DNA of 64,000 bases from Desulfobacteraceae bacterium. Its GTDB lineage: Bacteria; Desulfobacterota; Desulfobacteria; Desulfobacterales; Desulfosalsimonadaceae. The DNA lies in assembly GCA_011389935.1 (NCBI GenBank), contig JAABTJ010000003.1:1-64000 (forward strand), given 5' to 3'. The position numbers and the translations under genes are program-made. Under the pieces are notes generated by a model that had not been told where the DNA came from, made no database searches, and worked only from the letters and a program-made list of their open reading frames with translations. This document shows positions 25,456-34,305 of this stretch, piece by piece (the stretch's first letter is position 1; every line of letters starts with the position of its first letter).

Positions 25456-27717
25456 TCAGGACATGTCGTCATAGTCGCGCCTTGCGAGGATTTCCCTGGG
25501 CTTGACCCCGTCCGAAGGCCCGACGATACCTTCCGCTTCCATGGTTTCAATGATTCTCGCCGCCCGGTTGTAACCGATCCGAAGGTGCCGCTGAACCATG
25601 GATATGGAAGCCTGACCGGTTTTTGTCACCAGCGCGACGGCCTCGTCATAGCGTTCATCATAGTCTTTCTCCTCGTCTTCCTCATTGTCAGGCGCCTTTG
25701 CCTCCACGATATCATGGTCATATTCCGGCGTTTTCTGGGATTTTAAAAATTCGATGATTCGGGTCACCTCGTCTTCGGAAACGTACGCACCATGAATGCG
25801 CTGGAGCTTTGCCGTTCCGGGCGGAAGAAACAGCATGTCGCCGTTTCCCAGCAAGGCTTCGGCGCCGTTGGCGTCGATAATCGTCCGGGAATCCGTTTTC
25901 GATGACACCTGGAAAGACAGCCGGGTGGGAAAATTCGCCTTGATCAGCCCGGTCAATACGTCCACCGAGGGGCGCTGGGTGGCGATGATCAAATGAATAC
26001 CGGCCGCCCTTGCCATCTGGGCAAGGCGGGTGAGACCGACCTCGACATCCCTGGACGAAACCATCATAAGGTCTGCAAGCTCATCAATGACGACCACAAT
26101 ATACGGGATCTTTTCCGGGGGTTCGCCCTCCTTCGGGGGGGAGGGCTCTTTTTCGATTTTTGCGTTGTACTGACGAATGTTGCGCACTTTTTTCTCGGAA
26201 AGAAGCTTGTAGCGCCGCTCCATTTCCCGGACCGCCCAGAACAACGCATTTGTCGCCTTTTTCATATCCGTCACAACCGGTGCGATCAGATGGGGAATGC
26301 CGTCATATATGGACAGTTCGATGCGCTTGGGGTCAATCATGATGAACTTGACATCATCCGGGGTGGATTTATAGAGAATGCTGGTAATCATGGTATTCAA
26401 TGCAACACTCTTCCCCGTACCCGTTGCGCCGGCAATAAGCAGGTGGGGCATCCGCTCGAGATCCGTAACAACCGGGTGCCCCACGATATCCTTTCCCAGT
26501 GCGATCGTCAGCTTTGATGCCGATTTTTTATAGACATTGGAGGTGACGACATCCTTAAAACCGACCGTTTCCCGGTGATCGTTGGGAAGTTCTATGCCGA
26601 TCACCGCCTTGCCCGGAATGGGCGCGATGATTCTTACGCTCAGCGCCCTGAGCGCCAGCGCAAGGTCATCGGCCAGGTTGACGATCTTGTTGATCTTCAC
26701 CCCGGGGGCCGGGGCGAATTCATACCGCGTAATCACCGGGCCGGGCAGCACCTCGGTCACCTTTCCCTGCACCCCGAAATCGGAAAGCTTTTCCTCCAGA
26801 AGCTTGGAGAGCATCCGGAGGTGGTCATGGTCCACCTCGCCGTTCACCCGGACCGGATCTTCCAGAAAGTGAACAGGCGGAAGCTGAAACCCCGCTGTAA
26901 TCCGCATGGACTCCAGTTCCTGCTGCCTCGGCGCCAAGGCGGATTGAACGGTTAGCGGGGGGAGCGCCGTTTTGATCCGGATCCCATCCTTTTCCGGGTT
27001 CACGGGCTTTTCCGGTGCCGGAGTCGTTTTCTGGCGCTCCGGTTTCGCCTGGCTTTTTTCGGCCTCCGCCCCATTGCTCTTTTTCTTCGGCTCTTTTTTC
27101 GGAGAGGGGGGCGTGTTCTTCCCGGACCGGATACGTTTTGGACGCCGCTGGAAAAGACCGGATATTGCAGAAAAAAAAGATTTGACAGCCCGTGCCGCAC
27201 GAAGCAGCAGCACGGAGGCGTTTTTTGAAGCCTTTATTACGGAGATGCCGGTTGTCAGGATAAAACCGATGATAAAAAGAAGCGCGAGTATCGCAAAGGC
27301 ACCATAAATGTCCGCGTAATTCATCAAAAAGGCGCCCACCGGAAACCCGATCATTCCGGATGCGGGGTACACTCTTGAAAACAGCAGGTACTGCTCGGAA
27401 AAAAGAGAGGCCAGTGCACCGGTCGTCACGACCAGCAGCAGCCCGCCCGCGGCAATAAACCAAGCGGAATGCCCGTTTTTTCCGGTATAAAACCGGATGC
27501 AGGCGATAAGGAGAAGGACGGGAATCCAGAACGCGCCCAAACCGAAAAGACCGATTAAAAAACCGGCCAAATGTGCGCCTGCAAGGCCGAAAACATTACC
27601 GGTCTCGCCGGAGGCCGCATTGTGAAGCGATGGGTCGGCCGGGCTGTAGGAAAGCAGGCTGGCAGCCGTAAACAGAACCAGAAAAAAAAGAAGAATGCCT
27701 GTAATTTCTTTTCTCAT
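25456..27717 (-). CDS. ftsK: DNA translocase FtsK/SpoIIIE
   Basis: 753 residues. Four N-terminal membrane segments (about 7-25, 47-73, 86-104, 138-157) anchor it at the division site. A Lys/Pro-rich linker (about 190-250) leads to the alpha/beta motor: Walker A GATGTGKS at 430-437, a Walker B-type VVVIDELADLMM, and the ATQRPSVDVLTG region. The C-terminal gamma winged helix (about 690-745, SISMVQRHLRIGYNRAARIIE) would read KOPS-like sequences. The linker is short compared with E. coli FtsK, closer to SpoIIIE. It pumps chromosome ends for dimer resolution at septation. RNase J lies just upstream, 22 bp away. Confidence 0.96.
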   Translation of the reverse strand: MRKEITGILLFFLVLFTAASLLSYSPADPSLHNAASGETGNVFGLAGAHLAGFLIGLFGLGAFWIPVLLLIACIRFYTGKNGHSAWFIAAGGLLLVVTTGALASLFSEQYLLFSRVYPASGMIGFPVGAFLMNYADIYGAFAILALLFIIGFILTTGISVIKASKNASVLLLRAARAVKSFFSAISGLFQRRPKRIRSGKNTPPSPKKEPKKKSNGAEAEKSQAKPERQKTTPAPEKPVNPEKDGIRIKTALPPLTVQSALAPRQQELESMRITAGFQLPPVHFLEDPVRVNGEVDHDHLRMLSKLLEEKLSDFGVQGKVTEVLPGPVITRYEFAPAPGVKINKIVNLADDLALALRALSVRIIAPIPGKAVIGIELPNDHRETVGFKDVVTSNVYKKSASKLTIALGKDIVGHPVVTDLERMPHLLIAGATGTGKSVALNTMITSILYKSTPDDVKFIMIDPKRIELSIYDGIPHLIAPVVTDMKKATNALFWAVREMERRYKLLSEKKVRNIRQYNAKIEKEPSPPKEGEPPEKIPYIVVVIDELADLMMVSSRDVEVGLTRLAQMARAAGIHLIIATQRPSVDVLTGLIKANFPTRLSFQVSSKTDSRTIIDANGAEALLGNGDMLFLPPGTAKLQRIHGAYVSEDEVTRIIEFLKSQKTPEYDHDIVEAKAPDNEEDEEKDYDERYDEAVALVTKTGQASISMVQRHLRIGYNRAARIIETMEAEGIVGPSDGVKPREILARRDYDDMS

Positions 27718-27739
27718 GAGGCGGCGTACCTGTTTCCGG

Positions 27740-29389
27740 CTATAATTCGATGATAAACGGCAAAATCACCGGGCGCCGTTTAATGGTATAGTTGAAATGT
27801 TCCCGCAAGGCGCCCGGCAGGCGCTTTCGGAGCAATTCGGCCCGGTGCGGCATATCCGAGATGTCTTCTATGATTTCAAGGATGATGCATTTGGCTTCTT
27901 CCAGGATATGGCCGGTTTCGGTTTCAAAAATAAATCCCTTGGATACGATTTCCGGCCCGAAGATCACGAAACCGGTTTCCTCGTCTATGATCATATTGAT
28001 CACGACCAGCCCTTCCTCGGAGAGGACACGCCTTTCCTTGAGCACCGAACGGCCTACGTCGCCGATGCCTTTGCCGTCGACCAGCACGCGGCTCGTCCCC
28101 ACTTTTCCCCGCACATCCGCCATGCCGCCGGAAAATTCGATCACATCGCCATTTTCCGCCAGCAGAACATTCTCCTTTCCGATACCGGCCGCCTCGGCAA
28201 GCCTGGCGTGATGGTACAGGTGCCTGTATTCCCCGTGGATCGGGATAAAGTAGGTCGGCCGGACCAATTCCATCATCATCTGCAGCTCTTCCTTAAAGGC
28301 GTGACCGGACACATGAATGTCTGAAATCTTTTCATAGATGACATTCGCCCCTTTCCGGAAAAGGTTGTTGATAATCTTTGCAATTGCCTTTTCATTTCCG
28401 GGGATGAACTTGGAAGACAAAATGACCGTATCGTTTTGCCGGGCCTTGATCTGCTTGTGCATGCCGGTGGACATCCTGGCCAGGGCGCTCATGGGCTCCC
28501 CCTGACTGCCGGTGGTCATTATCAGGATATGCTCGTCCGGATAATCGTCTATCTCATCAATGCCGATCTCCATTCCGGACGGTATTTTCAGCAGGTTCAG
28601 TGATTTTGCGATCCGAACGCTCAGCTCGATGGACCGCCCGTTGAAAATGATTTTTCGCGGTTCCGTTTTTAAAATGTTTACAATCTGTTGGATTCTTGAC
28701 ACGTTGGAAGCGAAAAGGGCGACAATGACACGCCCCGGGCTGCCCTGAATCAGTGTTTTCAGGGTATCGCTGACATGCTCGTCCGAGGGGGTCCGCCCTT
28801 CCCTTTCCACGTTGGTCGAATCCGACAGGAGGGCGAGAACCCCCTCGTCCCCGTACCGGGTAAACGCGTCCACATCCGTCTGCATCCCCTCGATGGTGGA
28901 ATCGGATATTTTAAAATCACCGGAGTGAACGATCACTCCCTCAGGCGTTTGTATCGCAATGCCCACCCCGTCGACAACGCTGTGATTGACGCGGATGAAT
29001 TCGAACGCAAAGGGACCGATCGTCAGGCGATCATTCGGATGAATGACATGAAGCAATTCTCCGGAAGCGGAAAGGCCGTGCTCTTCGAGTTTGCTTTCAA
29101 TAAGACCCAGCGTAAAGGGCGTGCCATACACCGGTACGCTGACCTCTCTGAGCAGATACGGCAAGGCGCCGATATGATCTTCATGGGCGTGGGTCAGCAC
29201 AATCGCCTTGAACCTGGATTTGTTCTGCAGAACATACCCCATGTCGGGTATCACGTAATCCACGCCAAGCATGTAATCTTCGGGAAACATCAAGCCGGCG
29301 TCAATAACGACCAGTGTATCCTCGCATTCCAGCACCATCATGTTCAAGCCGATTTCCCCGAGTCCGCCCAGGGGTATGATTTTCAACAC
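27740..29389 (-). CDS. rnj: Ribonuclease J
   Basis: 549-residue metallo-beta-lactamase/beta-CASP ribonuclease with 5'-3' exo- and endonuclease activity in mRNA and rRNA processing. The zinc motif is His67-x-His69-x-Asp71-His72 in LTHAHEDHIGALPYLL. Other signatures are VNHSVVDGVG, HSGDFKI, a SDSTN segment, the beta-CASP TTGSQGEPMSAL, VSGHAFKEEL and FIPIHGEYRHL. The C-terminal domain is present. It is upstream of ftsK with 22 bp between them. An RNase J-bearing Gram-negative fits Desulfobacterota. Confidence 0.95.
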   Translation of the reverse strand: MLKIIPLGGLGEIGLNMMVLECEDTLVVIDAGLMFPEDYMLGVDYVIPDMGYVLQNKSRFKAIVLTHAHEDHIGALPYLLREVSVPVYGTPFTLGLIESKLEEHGLSASGELLHVIHPNDRLTIGPFAFEFIRVNHSVVDGVGIAIQTPEGVIVHSGDFKISDSTIEGMQTDVDAFTRYGDEGVLALLSDSTNVEREGRTPSDEHVSDTLKTLIQGSPGRVIVALFASNVSRIQQIVNILKTEPRKIIFNGRSIELSVRIAKSLNLLKIPSGMEIGIDEIDDYPDEHILIMTTGSQGEPMSALARMSTGMHKQIKARQNDTVILSSKFIPGNEKAIAKIINNLFRKGANVIYEKISDIHVSGHAFKEELQMMMELVRPTYFIPIHGEYRHLYHHARLAEAAGIGKENVLLAENGDVIEFSGGMADVRGKVGTSRVLVDGKGIGDVGRSVLKERRVLSEEGLVVINMIIDEETGFVIFGPEIVSKGFIFETETGHILEEAKCIILEIIEDISDMPHRAELLRKRLPGALREHFNYTIKRRPVILPFIIEL

Positions 29390-29469
29390 GGCAAACCTCC
29401 GATGGCTGCACAGGGAAGAAGGGTTTCCCAGACAATTTTTCCATCTCTGATAAACATGGACAACCCTTT

Positions 29470-29802
29470 TCAGGTGATAATGGAAAGACGTTCAAAAATG
29501 GCATCCACCATATGGATAAGCCAGTTCCGTTGCGCAACGTCCGCACTGGCAATGCAATCGCAGCGGATCCGGTTGTCGGTGCGCACCAGGAATTCACAGC
29601 AGAGCGCATCCTGGGTTAATTCCAGGGCAAAATAAAAGGGCTGACAGTCCGTATGGGACGCCTGGCACGGTGAATAAAACGCCGGATCCAGCGGCATACA
29701 GTACACGCCGTTCATCCGGGCCGGGCCGTAATGCTCATCCAGGTAGCTTTTCAATACCTTGAGATCACCGGGTCTTATTTCATCGATCACGTATTGTTTC
29801 AT
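29470..29802 (-). CDS. Hypothetical protein, 110 residues
   Basis: Not recognised. Mixed alpha/beta sequence beginning MKQYVIDEIRPGDLKVLKSYLDEHYGPARMNGVYCMPLD. Four cysteines are spread through the centre (VYCMPL, YSPCQASHTDC, DALCCEFL) and an RCDCIASADVAQRNWLIHMVDAIFERL tail follows. The alternation FALELTQDALCCEFLVRTDNRIRCDC looks like paired beta-strands. AAGGGA lies close to the ATG. It is 80 bp upstream of RNase J on the same strand. The composition looks like a real protein rather than a shadow frame. Confidence 0.65.
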   Translation of the reverse strand: MKQYVIDEIRPGDLKVLKSYLDEHYGPARMNGVYCMPLDPAFYSPCQASHTDCQPFYFALELTQDALCCEFLVRTDNRIRCDCIASADVAQRNWLIHMVDAIFERLSIIT

Positions 29803-29861
29803 AATCCCTTAAACTACCATACAGGGCAGCAGTACGCAAGAAATGGTTATATCGGGCAGCC

Positions 29862-30015
29862 TTGACAGTCTCGAAAAAAGTCGCTTTGGGACGGCAAAGT
29901 AAAAAGTTCAAGATCAAGGCTTGCGCAATCCCGAAGAATGCAGCGTACTTAAGTGTACGTGAAATTCTGAGGGATTGCGCGTAACGCAGATATTGGACTT
30001 TTACAAAGCCGTCAA
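29862..30015 (-). repeat. MITE-like repeat family 1, copy C (inverted)
   Basis: Reverse-complement copy, 154 bp. Its ends (TTGACAGTCTCG-AAAAAGTC on the left as written and a terminus ending GCCGTCAA on the right) are the family's terminal inverted repeats. The ogt stop codon (30012-30014) falls inside its last bases. It lies between ogt and the 110-residue gene. Confidence 0.88.
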
Positions 30016-30521
30016 CCTTCAAAGGCCACAAGTTTTCTTTTTATGGAGATGCCGCTGCCAAATCCTCCCAGGCCGCCGTCTTTGCGAATGATCCGGTGGC
30101 AGGGGATAATAATGGGAAACGGATTTTTCCCCAGGGCGTTGCCGACAAAACGGGCCGCACCGGGGCGGCCAATGGCTTCTGCGATGGCACTGTAGGCCGA
30201 AAGCCCGCCAAAGGGGATCTCCGCCGTTTTTTCCCATACCAGGCGGATAAGGGGTGTAAATCCGTCAAGCTGCAGAAGATCCCACGGAACAGAAGCGGGT
30301 CGTTTGTCAAAATAGGATTGGAAGAACGGTAAAATCCGTGATGGCGGTCCTTCTTCCGGCGGGCGGCGCAGTGCCCGGCCGGCCGGAGGAACCATGGCGC
30401 CCCCCTGCCGCGGCAGCACCACACCCGTCAGAGCAAACGGGTCGTCTGCGAACAGAAGCGTAATCCTGCCAATGGGCGAGTCGAATGGGAAAAAAAATTC
30501 CCCTGCGCGGGTTGCGTTCAT
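30012..30521 (-). CDS. ogt: Methylated-DNA-protein cysteine methyltransferase
   Basis: Removes O6-methylguanine lesions by suicidal transfer to its own cysteine. About 169 residues from the ATG at 30521. The active site IIPCHRIIRKDGGLGGFGSG is intact, preceded by the DNA-binding helix segment GLSAYSAIAEAIGRPGAARFVGNALGKNP. The usual PCHRV motif reads PCHRI. The N-terminal domain is short and divergent. The start is uncertain (a TTG at 30578 would add 19 residues; neither has a strong ribosome-binding site). The stop codon lies at the very edge of repeat copy C, so the repeat inserted exactly at, or supplies, the gene end. Confidence 0.9.
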   Translation of the reverse strand: MNATRAGEFFFPFDSPIGRITLLFADDPFALTGVVLPRQGGAMVPPAGRALRRPPEEGPPSRILPFFQSYFDKRPASVPWDLLQLDGFTPLIRLVWEKTAEIPFGGLSAYSAIAEAIGRPGAARFVGNALGKNPFPIIIPCHRIIRKDGGLGGFGSGISIKRKLVAFEG

Positions 30522-30598
30522 AAGACAGGGTTGAAACCCGATCGATGGAAAGGCGGGGTTTTGGCGAAGGCGGTTCAAACCACCCGTTTATCGGAAAT

Positions 30599-30626
30599 AT
30601 CCCCGGCCCGGAAACAGACCGGGGAT
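30599..30626 (-). terminator. Hairpin after the ferredoxin gene
   Basis: Arms ATCCCCGG (30599-30606) and CCGGGGAT (30619-30626) form an 8-bp GC-rich stem just beyond the ferredoxin stop codon on the leftward strand. A T/A-rich run follows, but no long T-tract. Terminator function is likely, not certain. Confidence 0.5.
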
Positions 30627-30641
30627 CAAAAAACCGATTGT

Positions 30642-30830
30642 TTAGGTTTCTTCGACGGTTATGGCACCGGGCTCGCAAACCTCTATGCAGCTTTCGCACC
30701 CGAGGCATTCATCCGCATTCACGGGTACGGATTTCCCGTCCTGCATTTCAAACACTTCAACCGGACACACATCCACGCATTCTTCACAACCTTCACATTT
30801 TTCCGCATCGACCGTAGGAATAAAAGCCAT
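30642..30830 (-). CDS. 2[4Fe-4S] ferredoxin
   Basis: 62-residue electron carrier with two complete cluster motifs, CEGCEECVDVCP and CLGCESCIEVCE, the second followed by PGAI rather than the first motif's PVEV. The length and the acidic character match bacterial-type dicluster ferredoxins. AAGGAGATG ribosome-binding site. Probably monocistronic, as a hairpin follows and the next upstream gene is 170 bp away. Which enzymes it serves cannot be told from the neighbourhood. Confidence 0.95.
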   Translation of the reverse strand: MAFIPTVDAEKCEGCEECVDVCPVEVFEMQDGKSVPVNADECLGCESCIEVCEPGAITVEET

Positions 30831-31003
30831 GTTACATCTCCTTTTGATTTATTATTACAAAGCAGGCCCTTGGTTATTCATCATTTTAAGGTTTCTGCCA
30901 TATCCCAAATAAACACCGTAGTCAAGTGAACATATACAATATTTTTCTTTTTTTCCGCTGCGGGGTTATAAAATTTTCTTCTCCCGTCCGCGCTTTTCTG
31001 CCA

Positions 31004-31984
31004 CTACCCGCCGGATCGGGACACCAGGCAGAAAAACGAATGCCGTGGCCCGGATGTTGACTGGTCTTCCTGCATCGGGAGATCCGTGAACGATTCAAGC
31101 GCTTTTTCAGAAGACACATCGGGTACTGCGCAGACCTCAAGGAAAAATCCGTCTTCGCAAGCGCGATCCAGGTATGAAAAAATCTGCGCACCCGCTTTTT
31201 CCCCCGCCCACGGTTGGTCGGCGATGGACCGAAATCCACCGGAAAGCGCCTGGGCTGCCGTTTCCGGATCGCCGGCAGCATCTGTCGTCTTCAACAACTG
31301 GACCATTGACGGAAACCGCTCGAACAGGGCCTCCATGACGGCGCTGCTGTCGGTAACATAAATATCCGGCGGGGCCGAATCATTTTTGCAGAGAAGTGCC
31401 CATGCCGCGAGACGCGCTTCGGTCATGACGGCGCATGCATCATATGTTGCAGCGCCGGCGCCCACGCCAAAAGGTTCGCCCGTTGCGAGGTCTTCCCCCC
31501 GGAGCTGCTCAAACAGCTGTTTTGAAGCATAATCTGTTTTTTCAAGGCTTTGCCGGATTTCCGATTCCCGGAGATCGAATTCCTGGGCCAGCTGCAAAAA
31601 CATGCGCGCATTGACCACAGGGTCTGTTTTCGGGGGGGCTTCCCTGGAAACGCCGTTTTTGCGCTTCAGCACCTCGGTCCGGATTTCTGCGGCAAAATCC
31701 TGGTTGTAAAAGCCCTCACCGGCCAGTTGGTTAAGCCGCAGCGCATCCTTCTGGTGGACGTTCCCCCAGGTGCTGTACGCCCTGCATAATTCAAGGAGAT
31801 ACGCCTCGTTTCCGAGTACCGGGTGCCTGAGTTCGATGGCGGATGCTTCGCAAAGATGCGCAAGCACCGCTGGCGTCTGGTCCATTATCGGCTGATAAAG
31901 AACGAATCGTCCCAGGCGCCGGTTTATGGCCGCAGCAGCTTCCTGCGTGATGAACGTGGATGGGAAAAATATTTTTTTTATCAT
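31004..31984 (-). CDS. Conserved-looking protein of unknown function, coupled to cysM-cysS fusion
   Basis: 326 residues, not recognised. Predominantly helical, with no signal peptide, membrane segment or classical catalytic motif visible. The N-terminus (IKKIFFPSTFITQEAAAAINRRLGRFVLYQPI) looks structured; the middle has FLQLAQEFDLRESEIRQSLEK, then an AAWALL-rich helix. Its ATG overlaps the stop of the upstream fusion gene (ATGA), the arrangement of a tightly coupled pair, so its function is probably tied to that protein. Possible roles range from adaptor to regulator, and none can be supported from sequence alone. Confidence 0.75.
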   Translation of the reverse strand: MIKKIFFPSTFITQEAAAAINRRLGRFVLYQPIMDQTPAVLAHLCEASAIELRHPVLGNEAYLLELCRAYSTWGNVHQKDALRLNQLAGEGFYNQDFAAEIRTEVLKRKNGVSREAPPKTDPVVNARMFLQLAQEFDLRESEIRQSLEKTDYASKQLFEQLRGEDLATGEPFGVGAGAATYDACAVMTEARLAAWALLCKNDSAPPDIYVTDSSAVMEALFERFPSMVQLLKTTDAAGDPETAAQALSGGFRSIADQPWAGEKAGAQIFSYLDRACEDGFFLEVCAVPDVSSEKALESFTDLPMQEDQSTSGPRHSFFCLVSRSGG

Positions 31985-34278
31985 TTTTGATGATCAACCT
32001 TTTTGGTGTCTTGGACGTGGATGCCCATGTTTTTCAATTGTTCACGGATACGGTCCGCTGCCTCGAAATCGCCCGCGCTTCTGGCCGCAGCCCGCTCTTC
32101 CACAAGCTTTTGTACCTCCGGCGGATATGCTGCCGCCTGTTCAAAATCGAATATCGAAACGACCGAATCAATCCCTTTAATGGTTGTAAAAATTTTTTCC
32201 GCATCGGCTTTGCCGATCCGGTTTTCATCGATCAGGCGGTTGATGCGCTTGATCATGTCAAAAAGGGCGGCCATGGCGCGGGGCATGTTCAGATCGTCAT
32301 CCATGGCGCTCACAAATCCCTGCCGCAAATCATAGAGCAGCTGATCAATGTCAGGAAATTCCATGCCCCCTTTGACCTGGGCGAGAGACCGGACAAAGGC
32401 GTCGAGCCGTTTCAAGGCGCTTTTCGACTGTACGAGGCGGTCTTCGGAGAAGCGCACGGGTTTCCGGTAATGCGCGGCAACGAGCCAGTAGCGAATTTCA
32501 CGGGAAAAATACCCCTTTTCCATCAGCGATTCAAGGGTCGGCAGGGCATTGTCGCCGGATTCACCGCCTTCCTCTTCTGTCAGAACGCGTTCGCAGTGGA
32601 CCCAGCACCGGGCAAGGGGCTTGCCCGTAACGGCGCGGGCAATGGCCCGCTCGTTTTCATGATGCGGGAAAATCAGCTCCCGTGAACTGGCATGAATGTC
32701 AAAGGTTTCCCCCAAATATTTCATGGACATTGCCGCGCACTGGATATGCCAGGAAGGGCGGACGTTTCCCCACGGCGTCTTTACGTAAAATCCCCGCTTC
32801 AATTCGGCGAGCCGCGCCCGCTTGAGAAGTGTGAAATCCCTTGGATTGTTCTTTTCATATTCATCCAGGTCGACCGTCGCCCCCAGTTTTATTTTATCGA
32901 GGTCTATCCCGGAGAGCTTCCCGTAGTCTTCAAACGCGCTGATATTAAAGTAAAGGGACCTCAGCTTTTCATAGGCATATCCCTTTTCATAAAGCTTTCT
33001 GGCGATCGCCACCATATCATCCACATGTTCCCCGGCACGGGGATAATGGTCCGCCGGACGGATATTGAGCGCAGCCAGGTCGGACTTGAAAAAATCAATG
33101 TATTTGCCCGTAAACGCTTCCAGCGGCACGCCGGCGGCTTCGGAGGCCGCGATGGTCTTGTCGTCGATATCGGTGATGTTCATTGCATGGTTTACCCGCA
33201 GTCCCCGGTATTCAAGATACCGGCACAACAGGTCCGAAAACAGAAAACGCCTGCATTCGCCCAGGTGGATGCGCCGGTCAACCGTGGGGCCGCAGGTATA
33301 GACCGTTGCGCTTCCCTCCCGCAGCGGCTCAAAGGGAATCTTTGACCGGCTCATGGTATTGTACAGATAAATATCGGCTTTCTTTTTTTCGGCAAACAGC
33401 GTGGTGCTCAGATATCGTTCACCGCTGTCCGGAAATATCACCACGATGGTGCCTTTCTCCATCCTTTCCGCTTCCCGTGCGGCAATGAGCATGGCCGCGC
33501 CGCTGCTCATCCCCACAAACAACCCCTCTTCCTTGCCGAGGCGCCGGGTCATATCGAAGGCCTCTTCATCATCGACATTGATCTTAACATCCAGCAGGCT
33601 TTTATCGTAAAGCTCCGGCCGATACGCCTCCTTCATGTTTTTCAGCCCCTGGAGCTTGTGCCCCAGATACGGCTCCACCCCGATCACCTGTATCGCCGGA
33701 TCATATTCGCGAAACCGCCGCGAGCATCCCATGAGGGTGCCCGTCGTCCCCATGGTGGCGACGAATGTATCGAACGCGCCACCCGTCTGCTCGATGATTT
33801 CCAGGGCTGTCGTGTTGTAATGGGCCATCCAGTTCGCCGGATTGTTGTACTGGTCGGTCATGAAAAAACGCTCCGGGGCTTCCCTTACCAGGTTGTATAC
33901 CTCCTCGATGGCCCCATCGGTCCCCAGGTGCCCCGGCGTAAGCATGATTTCCGCCCCCCTGGCCGCGAGTATCTGCCTCCGTTCCATACTTACCGCTTCG
34001 GACATTGCCAGAAGGAGCCGGTACCCCTTTATGCTGCAGATCATGGCAAGGCCGATGCCGGTATTGCCGGAAGTGGCCTCGATAACCGTCTTGTCAGGGG
34101 TAAGCTGGCCGGAGCGCTCCCCTTCCTCGATCATAGCCAGCGCCGGGCGGTCCTTGACGGAGCCGCCGGGATTGAGATATTCAATTTTGGCGTAAATCGT
34201 CACGTTGGGATTCGGGTTCAGCCGCCTGATTTCCACAAGCGGCGTGTTTCCGATGGCCTCCAGTATGGAATGGGTCAT
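31981..34278 (-). CDS. Cysteine synthase (CysM type) fused to a CysRS-like domain
   Basis: 765-residue fusion. Residues 1-292 form a PLP cysteine synthase with Lys42 in NPGGSVKDR, the TSGNTG substrate loop (69-74), the GTTGT phosphate loop (177-181) and FPDSGERYLST, the last two resembling CysM more than CysK. Residues about 303-765 align along a whole cysteinyl-tRNA synthetase including the anticodon-binding helices. Zinc ligands are kept (Cys329, Cys514, His539, Glu543). However HIGH reads HLGE (338-341), and the KMSKS region is replaced by acidic EEEGGESGDN (568-577). Aminoacylation is therefore doubtful. Preceded by repeat copy D and coupled to an unknown gene downstream. The start at 34278 follows a GGGAAAG site. 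Confidence 0.93.
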   Translation of the reverse strand: MTHSILEAIGNTPLVEIRRLNPNPNVTIYAKIEYLNPGGSVKDRPALAMIEEGERSGQLTPDKTVIEATSGNTGIGLAMICSIKGYRLLLAMSEAVSMERRQILAARGAEIMLTPGHLGTDGAIEEVYNLVREAPERFFMTDQYNNPANWMAHYNTTALEIIEQTGGAFDTFVATMGTTGTLMGCSRRFREYDPAIQVIGVEPYLGHKLQGLKNMKEAYRPELYDKSLLDVKINVDDEEAFDMTRRLGKEEGLFVGMSSGAAMLIAAREAERMEKGTIVVIFPDSGERYLSTTLFAEKKKADIYLYNTMSRSKIPFEPLREGSATVYTCGPTVDRRIHLGECRRFLFSDLLCRYLEYRGLRVNHAMNITDIDDKTIAASEAAGVPLEAFTGKYIDFFKSDLAALNIRPADHYPRAGEHVDDMVAIARKLYEKGYAYEKLRSLYFNISAFEDYGKLSGIDLDKIKLGATVDLDEYEKNNPRDFTLLKRARLAELKRGFYVKTPWGNVRPSWHIQCAAMSMKYLGETFDIHASSRELIFPHHENERAIARAVTGKPLARCWVHCERVLTEEEGGESGDNALPTLESLMEKGYFSREIRYWLVAAHYRKPVRFSEDRLVQSKSALKRLDAFVRSLAQVKGGMEFPDIDQLLYDLRQGFVSAMDDDLNMPRAMAALFDMIKRINRLIDENRIGKADAEKIFTTIKGIDSVVSIFDFEQAAAYPPEVQKLVEERAAARSAGDFEAADRIREQLKNMGIHVQDTKKVDHQK

Positions 34279-34305
34279 TTTCTTTCCCGTTTTCTGTAAA
34301 CAATA

